A stretch of DNA of 64,000 bases from Symbiodolus clandestinus. Lineage in GTDB: Bacteria; Pseudomonadota; Gammaproteobacteria; Enterobacterales; G038960095. The translations under genes were made by a program, and so were the position numbers. Each line of letters opens with the position of its first letter. Position 1 is the first letter of the stretch. The DNA lies in contig CP152425.1 in assembly GCA_038960095.1 (NCBI GenBank), positions 682,001 to 746,000 of the forward strand, in the 5' to 3' direction. Shown piece by piece: positions 30,557-37,323 of the stretch. The notes beneath the pieces were generated by a model. It searched no databases. It had not been told where the DNA came from and was given only the letters and a program-made list of their open reading frames with translations.

Positions 30557-30604
30557 GATACATATTTAATCAATTTTGATAAAATATGTATCAAAAAGTA
30601 TATT
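30557..30604 (+). promoter_or_regulatory. Promoter of the peptide operon with overlapping palindrome
   Basis: -35 TTGATA (30576-30581), 17-bp spacer, -10 TATATT (30599-30604). An 11-bp perfect inverted repeat (GATACATATTT 30557-30567 / AAATATGTATC 30582-30592) surrounds the -35 box and enters the spacer, an arrangement suited to a repressor operator. The start codon at 30631 is ~20 bp beyond the expected transcription start, with AAGGAG at 30619-30624. Confidence 0.65.
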
Positions 30605-30630
30605 AGCATTCTAACTAACAAGGAGTTTTT

Positions 30631-30762
30631 ATGGACTTTGAAGTTATAGAAACATGCAATCAACAAGAATTGTTAAATGGATTAACAGATCTTAATGTAA
30701 AATATGCTTATCGCAGAGATGATGATCGTGTCAATCAAGACAAAATAGAAGTAGCAGGATAG
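30631..30762 (+). CDS. 43-residue peptide, candidate precursor of a modified peptide
   Basis: ATG with an excellent AAGGAG site 6 bp upstream and a consensus-like promoter, so expression is likely although the gene is short. The N-terminal half (MDFEVIETCNQQELLNGL) is acidic and leader-like; the C-terminal half is highly charged and hydrophilic (YAYRRDDDRVNQDK) and ends VAG. There is no signal peptide or membrane segment. It is followed by a stable hairpin and then by two oxygenase genes in the same direction. The layout (strong promoter, small peptide, hairpin, modifying enzymes, exporter further on) is that of a ribosomal peptide natural-product operon. I know no named family for it, so the precursor role is inference. 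Confidence 0.6.
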   Translation: MDFEVIETCNQQELLNGLTDLNVKYAYRRDDDRVNQDKIEVAG

Positions 30763-30788
30763 CTATTTAAAATTTTACCTGTCAATTG

Positions 30789-30842
30789 TTCACTCTCTAA
30801 GTTACAAAAAGTTTTATTTTAAAATAACCCTTAGAGAGTGAA
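30789..30842 (+). promoter_or_regulatory. Long hairpin between peptide gene and oxygenase genes
   Basis: 13-bp perfect stem (TTCACTCTCTAAG 30789-30801 / CTTAGAGAGTGAA 30830-30842) with a 28-nt loop that itself contains the palindrome TTATTTTAAAATAA. It begins 27 bp after the peptide stop codon. No T-run follows, so it may be a partial terminator, an mRNA-stabilising or a processing hairpin that favours peptide over enzyme synthesis. Confidence 0.65.
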
Positions 30843-30883
30843 CATAATTTCATGCATTAATTATAGAATGGATTTCTTTGCTG

Positions 30884-32149
30884 ATGATTGCTGATAGAAT
30901 TCGTAGAGAACCGTATGAGTCAATCGAAAATTTTTGGCGTAGATTTGTTGATGACTACTATGAAAAAAAACCTTGTGTTATAGATTTACAAAACATAAAT
31001 ATAGATTTAATTTCAGAAATAGATTGTTTAAATATCCTTAAAAAGGCTTTTTCACCTAATCTTAAAAAGATGACTAAGTCCAGATATGCAAAAAGAATTC
31101 AAATTGATAATAAAAACATTGATAATGACATCATAGATAATTCTTATCTAGATCCTGATAAAGATTCCTTTATAGAATTTATTGAAAAATATGCATCAAA
31201 CAAAAATTTTAAGGATTTAAAATTTATTATCCATAATTGTCAATCTTATTATAATCCTATTTTGGAAAAAGGTAAAAATTTTTTAAAAAATATATTTGAG
31301 ATTTCTGGGATACCAGGTGCTTTAGTGGATACAGATATATTTGCTGGGAAATATCTGACAGATATAAAAGGCATTCACAAAGATTGTGGTGGCGTTTTTA
31401 TGTTTCCTATTGTAGGAAACAAAACGATGGCTTCTTGGCCATTTGAATATTTTAGTGGTTATCTTTCACCCGAAAAAAATATATATTCTAATGCAGAATT
31501 AGAAAATGTTGATTATAAAAAACATCTAGAAAATGCCTATATTATGACCAGTAATTCTCGTGGAATTATATATTTTCCATCTCATTGGTGGCACTTAGCA
31601 GTAAGTGAAAGTTTAGAACCAGTAATGTGTTTTAACCTAACTGTATATTTACCTATGCCACTTTTAAATATTGTTAAGCCTGTTATTGATAAAGTTATGA
31701 TGGAATTAGAAAAAACCTCTGCCTATATTTTTAATTTTGATAATTTTCAATATCCACATACCTTAACTAATCTGCGAAATATAATACTTCCTGTAGAGAT
31801 AAGAAAATTTACTGAAAACTTAGAAAAAAACTTAAAATTAAATTATTTACAAAAGATAAGTGATATGGGATTTTTAAATTCTCATGAACACACTAGATCT
31901 TTAGCAAACGATTCATTTATTCATGGAAATAAAACATTTCCGATCATGAATATTACCGACCATGACAATTCTATACTGATAGCAAACAGTAGAATTATTA
32001 ATTGTAAATCTTCTAAATCTTTAGATAAACTTATCGAACTGCTAAATTCTGGAAATATTTTTTCATGGTACCAACTAAAAGAAGATTATCAAGAGTTCGT
32101 CAAGTTATTAGAGAAGTTATATGCCATAGATGCTATACGAGTGGCTTAA
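30884..32149 (+). CDS. JmjC/cupin-type Fe(II)/2-oxoglutarate oxygenase, first copy
   Basis: About 421 residues of the YcfD/cupin_4-like JmjC group. The N-terminal SIENFWRRFVDDYYEKKPCV entry is followed by the double-stranded beta-helix core: HNCQSYYNP, GIPGALVDTDIFAGKY, GIHKDCGGVFMFPIVGNK with the HxD pair (His-Lys-Asp, ~res 165) and GIIYFPSHWWHLAVSES with the distal iron histidine (~230). The C-terminal ~100 residues look like the winged-helix-like tail of ribosomal oxygenases. YcfD hydroxylates a ribosomal-protein arginine; here the 43-residue peptide is a more likely substrate. No strong Shine-Dalgarno is seen; ATG 30884 is used (TTG 30878 is the alternative). Very AT-rich, paralogous to the next gene. 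Confidence 0.8.
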   Translation: MIADRIRREPYESIENFWRRFVDDYYEKKPCVIDLQNINIDLISEIDCLNILKKAFSPNLKKMTKSRYAKRIQIDNKNIDNDIIDNSYLDPDKDSFIEFIEKYASNKNFKDLKFIIHNCQSYYNPILEKGKNFLKNIFEISGIPGALVDTDIFAGKYLTDIKGIHKDCGGVFMFPIVGNKTMASWPFEYFSGYLSPEKNIYSNAELENVDYKKHLENAYIMTSNSRGIIYFPSHWWHLAVSESLEPVMCFNLTVYLPMPLLNIVKPVIDKVMMELEKTSAYIFNFDNFQYPHTLTNLRNIILPVEIRKFTENLEKNLKLNYLQKISDMGFLNSHEHTRSLANDSFIHGNKTFPIMNITDHDNSILIANSRIINCKSSKSLDKLIELLNSGNIFSWYQLKEDYQEFVKLLEKLYAIDAIRVA

Positions 32150-32340
32150 TTTTAGTTTAGTTCGTATATACAGTTAAATTTTATTGATGAAAATTGAAGA
32201 TAAATATAATTAGATATCTCTATAACATAATCTGGAATAAGATCGTACATATGCGGTCTATAGGTGAATTTACCATGATATATATTTTAAAATCCAGAAA
32301 CTACAGTTTTTATTAAAAAGTGTAATTAAAGGAGTTTTAA

Positions 32341-33477
32341 ATGTTAAAAACTGATTGTTATCATAACTTTATAGAAAACTATTATGGAAAGAAAGCTTGT
32401 GTATTAACAATGGATAGCTTTATATCTCCTGTTTTTACTAAAAAAGATTGTCAACAACTAATAAACGAAATGGTTATGAATGATGCTTTTGAATGGACAA
32501 TAAATGGAACCACCACCTCACCAATTAATAAATTCATTCAAATTGATATTAATAACTTTAAAAGCTTAACCAATAATTTTTATTTTGATTCATCTGAAGA
32601 AAAATATATTAATTTTTCTGGACACAATTGTCATCAATATTCTCAAAAACTTCAAATAAAAAGCTCTCAATTTCTTTATCCTATATTCAGGATTCATGGT
32701 ATTCCATCGAATGGTGTTAATATATTTATTTTTGGAGGAAATTATAGAAAAACCCCTGCTGGGTTACATTCTGATGTTTGTGATGTATTTTTATTTCCAA
32801 TAGTTGGACATAAGAAATTATTTACTTGGGCAAGTGATATGTTGGATAAAAAAAATCCAAAGTATATCAACGGGAAAATCAATGCCAGAAGACTCCCTAC
32901 GGTTGATTACTCAGAACATGTCAATAGCTCTACCTTACTAGAAGCCCAGGAAGGAGAGGCAATATACTTTCCTGCAGGAACTTGGCATATTAATGATTAC
33001 GGGAAAATGACTTCAACTATATCTATAGGAATTTCTATTTTTCGTAATGCGGATGTTAATATGTTGATTGTTCCTATATTAAAAAGTCAATCATTTGATG
33101 ATTTTTTTAAACATGAAGACATGAATAAAGTTAAATTAATTAATTACTTAATAAAAGAAATAAAATTAAATCTGTTAAAAAAACAGAGCTCTTATGGATT
33201 CATAACTTATATTAATAAAGAAATTAATCTTACAAAAATAACAAGGGGACTACAATTAGTCAAAGAGACTTCTTTTGATATTTATTCCGTAAAAAGTGAC
33301 GAGTATTTATATTTGATATCTAATGGAAGAATAATAAGAACATTGTTTAATAAAAATTTAACAGAATTTATTCATAAAATAAATTCTGTTAAAAAATTTA
33401 CTTTGGATGATACAATTATAGAATATAAAGATATTATAAAATGGTTGCTGAGCACAGGAATTTTAAAATTTTGTTAG
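32341..33477 (+). CDS. JmjC/cupin-type Fe(II)/2-oxoglutarate oxygenase, second copy
   Basis: 378 residues, homologous to the preceding gene across its length (HNFIENYYGKKACV; HNCHQYSQKLQ; RIHGIPSNGVNIFIFGGNY). Iron-binding HxD in GLHSDVCDVFLFPIVGHKK (~res 143) and distal histidine in GEAIYFPAGTWHINDYG (~212) are intact, so both copies should be catalytic. The C-terminus (YLYLISNGRIIRTLFNKNL) keeps the winged-helix-like tail. A clear AAGGAG lies 10 bp before ATG. The 191-bp gap from the first copy is AT-rich and could hold a second promoter. Divergence between copies suggests different residues are modified. AT content is far above flanking genes. Confidence 0.8.
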   Translation: MLKTDCYHNFIENYYGKKACVLTMDSFISPVFTKKDCQQLINEMVMNDAFEWTINGTTTSPINKFIQIDINNFKSLTNNFYFDSSEEKYINFSGHNCHQYSQKLQIKSSQFLYPIFRIHGIPSNGVNIFIFGGNYRKTPAGLHSDVCDVFLFPIVGHKKLFTWASDMLDKKNPKYINGKINARRLPTVDYSEHVNSSTLLEAQEGEAIYFPAGTWHINDYGKMTSTISIGISIFRNADVNMLIVPILKSQSFDDFFKHEDMNKVKLINYLIKEIKLNLLKKQSSYGFITYINKEINLTKITRGLQLVKETSFDIYSVKSDEYLYLISNGRIIRTLFNKNLTEFIHKINSVKKFTLDDTIIEYKDIIKWLLSTGILKFC

Positions 33478-33482
33478 ACATC

Positions 33483-33665
33483 ATGTTGAAAAATAAAAAA
33501 ATGGTTTCCTTGGTAAAGGATTTACTAAACAAGGAAGAGTTTAAACAAAAAATAAATGATTTTGATGTTATAAAATCCCAATCAATTCATATGATAAGTG
33601 ATATTAACTTACCTAAAGAATTTAGTGATTTTATATCAAAAATCGATAATACTAAATATGATTAA
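33483..33665 (+). CDS. Small Lys/Asp-rich protein (60 residues), unknown
   Basis: Begins 6 bp after the second oxygenase stop (ATG 33483), or at ATG 33441 overlapping it (74 residues). The sequence starts MLKNKKMVSLVKDLLNKEEF, is predicted mostly helical, and ends in an acidic tail (DNTKYD). It loosely recalls Nif11-type leader helices (LVKDLLNKEEFKQKI), so it could be a second precursor, a carrier or an immunity peptide. Same AT-rich composition as the oxygenases and probably cotranscribed. I cannot assign a function. Confidence 0.5.
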   Translation: MLKNKKMVSLVKDLLNKEEFKQKINDFDVIKSQSIHMISDINLPKEFSDFISKIDNTKYD

Positions 33666-33782
33666 CTTGATGATATTGTAGTAAGAATTTTTGGCATGAA
33701 CAGTAACTAGATAATCATTTTTTTATCTATAGTCAAAAGCTGCGTGCATGATGGCCTAAAATATTTTATTAATGGAGAGAGA

Positions 33783-35036
33783 ATGGATAACTCGCCGTCT
33801 GGGGACTATAGAATCACTGGCTTATTAGGACACACTGGACCAGAAAAGAAATATCTCCTTGCCCAGCTTTGCGTCTGTGTTGCGCTATGTTTTGGTAGCT
33901 TTATTGATGAAGCCGCACAGGTAACCTTTTCACTGCATTTGGCAGACGATGCCTCATCAGTATCCGCTCTACTTTCTGCTGGTGTTTTTGGTGCACTGCT
34001 GGCAGGGCCACTTTCTCCGCGGATCTTATACCGAATAGGTCCGCTGAAATCAATATCACTGGCTTTTATCGTTCAGTCTTTACTGATTACAGGGGCATCG
34101 TTGGTCAATCAGTTTATAGCGTACCTTATTGTTGCCGTAGCGCTTGGATGCACTGGTTCGATTTTTTGGTCGGCCATTATGGTTGCAGTACCCAGTTTTG
34201 CTCAGCAAGATTGCGAAATTAATCGAATTAATCGGGTTATGCAAGCAGTTAGAAATTGTGGACACGTCGGTGGACCAGCATTGGGTGGCGTGTTGTATGC
34301 TCTGGCTGAAGGTTCTCAAGGCATGTTACTGCTTGCACTATTGGCGCTTTTTGCAGCACTAATAACTTTGGTTTGCTTTAAAATATTGCATCCACACAGC
34401 TATCATACGGTTGTTTCAGATCCTGATAATTCGCGAAAAGGATTAGATTTAATAGGCCTTCTACGCACTAACGGAGTTATTCATGCGTTTTCTCCTTTAA
34501 TAATAACAATAATTTTGACTTCTATGCTAAACGTTCTGCTGATTATTCGAGTTCGTAACGATTTAAAGCTTAGTGCGGAAATATATGGACTTATTGTTAG
34601 CATGCTGAGTGTTGGACTCGTTTTAGGGCCGCTAACACTTTCTGGCCTCTTTAATCGTTTTTCTGATGCGGCAAGTGCTTCTATGGCAGCTGCTGTCATG
34701 GGGTGCGGTATTCTTTGGCTGGCCAACACTGAACTAACCTGGCATCTTATGACCGCTACTTTTCTCATCGGCTGTACAAATGGTCTTCAAAACACTTTTA
34801 TGTCAAGCTTTATCATGAAGGCTATTGATAAAGAACGGCGTATTTTTCAGATACCTACCTATATTTTGATACTGCAAACTGCAGTATTTATTGGGTTTTT
34901 CGGAGCTGGATTTATCAAAGCACAGAATGTCAGTGGAGCATTTGTGTTTATTGGAATGATTACACTAATCATTGGCATATTTGGTTTTGCTTTTAATATT
35001 AGCAACAAAATAAGTTGTGAAAAAGGGACAAAATAA
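33783..35036 (+). CDS. Major facilitator superfamily transporter, probable exporter
   Basis: About 417 residues with ~12 hydrophobic helices (e.g. LAQLCVCVALCFGSFI, LLSAGVFGALLAGPLSPRIL with the MFS loop 2-3 motif region, AVALGCTGSIFWSAIMVAV, GFFGAGFIKAQ). Start chosen at ATG 33783 with GGAGAGAG upstream; a GTG at 33744 is in frame. The stop overlaps the next gene's start in TAATG, so the transporter and methyltransferase are translationally coupled. Within the island it is the obvious candidate for exporting the product or giving self-protection. Base composition is ordinary, unlike the preceding AT-rich genes. Confidence 0.8.
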   Translation: MDNSPSGDYRITGLLGHTGPEKKYLLAQLCVCVALCFGSFIDEAAQVTFSLHLADDASSVSALLSAGVFGALLAGPLSPRILYRIGPLKSISLAFIVQSLLITGASLVNQFIAYLIVAVALGCTGSIFWSAIMVAVPSFAQQDCEINRINRVMQAVRNCGHVGGPALGGVLYALAEGSQGMLLLALLALFAALITLVCFKILHPHSYHTVVSDPDNSRKGLDLIGLLRTNGVIHAFSPLIITIILTSMLNVLLIIRVRNDLKLSAEIYGLIVSMLSVGLVLGPLTLSGLFNRFSDAASASMAAAVMGCGILWLANTELTWHLMTATFLIGCTNGLQNTFMSSFIMKAIDKERRIFQIPTYILILQTAVFIGFFGAGFIKAQNVSGAFVFIGMITLIIGIFGFAFNISNKISCEKGTK

Positions 35037-35926
35037 TGGCGGAAAAAATAGGTCGTTTTGGAACAACATCAGCAAATTATAATACAACTAATCTGCAGCC
35101 ACCCTTAGATAAGATTGTTAACTCAGGCATTTGTAAGCTTCGAGTCAGTCAATACTACTTTGACGAACCATTATTTGATGAATATGAATTAACCACTGTT
35201 CGTGCTACCTGGGATTTCCAGGCGGCTGAAGCGATAGTTCAGAACGGCTACCATATTCTTGATATGGGTTGTGGTGACGGCAGGTTGCTATTGCACCTAG
35301 CTCAAAAATATAAACTTGCGAATAGCATTGGAATAGATGTTTCTACTGTTGCGATAGATCGTTTTAATTCACTGATCCCCTCTACTCAGCATAGCTACAT
35401 TCACGCGCGAGTTGGAGATATATTTAAGTTACCGCAAGATATTATACACCAACGTTTTAATGTTGTTACCTTTGGTGATGCTACCATTAATTTCATCCTT
35501 GATGATAACAAGCTTGAGGAATTGCTAAATATTGCCAAACAACAGTTACGTGATCGGGATTCACTAATTATGCTAGCCGTCCTTGATAATGGCACTCCTG
35601 AACGGCTTTCATTCATGAATAAACGATGTACGGTGGTGCCATTTCGACAGAACAATGGTCAAGCTTCATTAATTTGGTGGGCTTATCGATATGATGCTGA
35701 TAGATTAATTCTACACCGCTCAGTTTTCGCTCAACAGGGATGGAATGATTCTGGTGATATTGAAGGTGTTATCTGTGATCTCCAAGATCGCTTGTGGACT
35801 CCATCTTCCATTCTCCCTATTGCAGAACGCTGCGGATTGACTACCCATAGAGTTTTTAAATCAGAGGTACCCGATGGAGCGGCAGTTGGTATGGGAACTG
35901 CTATCCTCACTCTTAAACCTACTTAG
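35036..35926 (+). CDS. Class I SAM-dependent methyltransferase
   Basis: 296 residues. Rossmann methyltransferase motif I ILDMGCGDGRLLLHLA (~res 76-91), acidic motif II IGIDVS (~101), then VGDIFKLPQ (~127) and the motif IV region VVTFGDATINFIL (~145). The N-terminal ~70 residues (SGICKLRVSQYYFDEPLFDEYELT) are family-specific. Substrate unknown; small-molecule or peptide methylation is plausible from context. Starts in the stop codon of the MFS gene. Confidence 0.8.
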   Translation: MAEKIGRFGTTSANYNTTNLQPPLDKIVNSGICKLRVSQYYFDEPLFDEYELTTVRATWDFQAAEAIVQNGYHILDMGCGDGRLLLHLAQKYKLANSIGIDVSTVAIDRFNSLIPSTQHSYIHARVGDIFKLPQDIIHQRFNVVTFGDATINFILDDNKLEELLNIAKQQLRDRDSLIMLAVLDNGTPERLSFMNKRCTVVPFRQNNGQASLIWWAYRYDADRLILHRSVFAQQGWNDSGDIEGVICDLQDRLWTPSSILPIAERCGLTTHRVFKSEVPDGAAVGMGTAILTLKPT

Positions 35927-35991
35927 AGAACATAATGTACAATATTCATCTAGGCTGGCATGCATCGTTTGATTACAGGGGGTAAAAATCG

Positions 35992-37227
35992 TTGGATCCC
36001 ATCAGACAAAAAATACTTACAGAATGCCATGTATCCTTAATATCGACCCTTATTCGAATGGCATGCTCCAAAACGGTGGTGATAATCGGTGTTGGTGACC
36101 ATGCGCTAACTTTTGCTACCGCCTGGCAACAGGCACAGATTGATTGGAAGCAAGATGGTGATCGGTTTGACATTCATAAGGATCAAACTTTCCTACTCGA
36201 TCCCCCTGATATTCCAGACAACCACCAACCCAAATTGCTCGTTGTCGATGACTGGATTGCCAAAGCACCATTAGCAAAAATGCTCAGGCAGACATTATTC
36301 GATGCTGGTGTTGATGGGAGATTTGTCCATTTTATTCAGAAAGATTTTTCCACCTTGAGCAAGAAAACGATAGCTTCTTGGGGATCTATCGATTTGGCTT
36401 GTATTGATGCTGCTAGCCCTGCGGATAATGTGCTTTTTACTGCAATAATGTGGGAATGCATTGCTCCAGGCGGCTACCTATGCCTTTATAAGCCCATGAT
36501 GAAGATAACAACGGCTAACATTAATGGTGAACAGCAAACACAAACTGCACGATCGCCGATTTGGGAAGAGATTATTTTCCGGATCGATAACTCCTATGAA
36601 GTGATTACCATTCCAGAACCCCATAAGCAACCTGAAGGCGGGCTTGGCATTGTGCGAAAGCGTCTAGACAGCGAATGCAGGGTTCGCTCAAAGTCATTGC
36701 AAGCCGAGTTGGTTGAACTGGGGGAGGTCCCCATCCGTAATGATATCCTAACCATCGGATTGGCAACAGCTCAGCAGCATGCAAAACAACATTCGTTGAC
36801 TGCGGCCATGACCTCTCCTGTGATGCGATCCGTTTATGCTTCGGTGGTACTTGGAGCAAATAGTATCCGTGGTATTGTCGACCAAGTAAAGATTGACACT
36901 AAAATTGTTAATAAAGCAATTATTCGCTTGCTCAACCTTGGCCTTATTCAACATGATGCACAGGGCTTTCATGATGTAGCGTCCATTTGGGCAGAAGGCA
37001 CTACGGTACTTTATCGAGATACTGAAAATCTCAGTGACCGACAACTGGAATCCCATGAAAGGCTAGTGCAGATAGCACAAGCCTTTCACGTGGGGATCCC
37101 CTATAGTGAGGCAAAAGTTTCCAATATTTGTCAGCTATTTACCCTCGATTTTGCACGACTCAGACGTTGTCTCGTCGATTCAGGAATTTTACAACGCAAA
37201 AATAATATCTATCGACGGGTCCGCTAG
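35992..37227 (+). CDS. Methyltransferase-like protein fused to a DUF2087-type C-terminal domain
   Basis: 411 residues from a TTG start (35992) preceded by AGGGGG. The N-terminal ~190 residues look like a degenerate Rossmann methyltransferase fold: VVIIGVGDHALTFATAW in motif I position, LLVVDDW, GSIDLACIDAASP and APGGYLCLYKPMM. The central part (SVYASVVLGANSIRGIVDQV) resembles a winged helix, and the last ~70 residues (LVQIAQAFHVGIPYSEAKVS, DFARLRRCLVDSGILQR) match DUF2087, usually attached to ArsR-type regulators. It could be a methyltransferase with a nucleic-acid or peptide-binding module, or a regulator sensing SAM or product. Follows the first methyltransferase by 65 bp. Confidence 0.65.
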   Translation: MDPIRQKILTECHVSLISTLIRMACSKTVVIIGVGDHALTFATAWQQAQIDWKQDGDRFDIHKDQTFLLDPPDIPDNHQPKLLVVDDWIAKAPLAKMLRQTLFDAGVDGRFVHFIQKDFSTLSKKTIASWGSIDLACIDAASPADNVLFTAIMWECIAPGGYLCLYKPMMKITTANINGEQQTQTARSPIWEEIIFRIDNSYEVITIPEPHKQPEGGLGIVRKRLDSECRVRSKSLQAELVELGEVPIRNDILTIGLATAQQHAKQHSLTAAMTSPVMRSVYASVVLGANSIRGIVDQVKIDTKIVNKAIIRLLNLGLIQHDAQGFHDVASIWAEGTTVLYRDTENLSDRQLESHERLVQIAQAFHVGIPYSEAKVSNICQLFTLDFARLRRCLVDSGILQRKNNIYRRVR

Positions 37228-37246
37228 CGATTATTACCCGGCTTGA

Positions 37247-37276
37247 TTACAAAAAATCTATAGGGCGATTGCCCTG
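37247..37276 (+). repeat. Solo terminal repeat of an ISAs1-type element
   Basis: 30 bp (TTACAAAAAATCTATAGGGC through ATTGCCCTG) identical except at one position to 46576-46605, where the same sequence is the end of an ISAs1 relic next to its transposase start. Here no transposase is present, so it marks an IS end left at the right border of the island, directly next to the right direct repeat. Confidence 0.75.
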
Positions 37277-37277
37277 G

Positions 37278-37323
37278 GCTTGCTGGCAGCATTTTCCACC
37301 AGTATTTTTTTACCCATTGCTTG
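37278..37323 (+). repeat. Right copy of the ~45-bp direct repeat bounding the island
   Basis: From GGCTTGCT to ACCCATTGCTTG, matching 29904-29948. It includes the original stop codon region of the RND permease (complement of 37310-37312) and ~30 bp beyond, so this copy is the native one and the left copy the duplicated one. It abuts the ISAs1 end at 37276. Confidence 0.8.

Noticed and set aside
30811..30824. TTATTTTAAAATAA palindrome as an independent operator
   Set aside because: It sits in the loop of the longer 30789-30842 hairpin and is more simply part of that structure.
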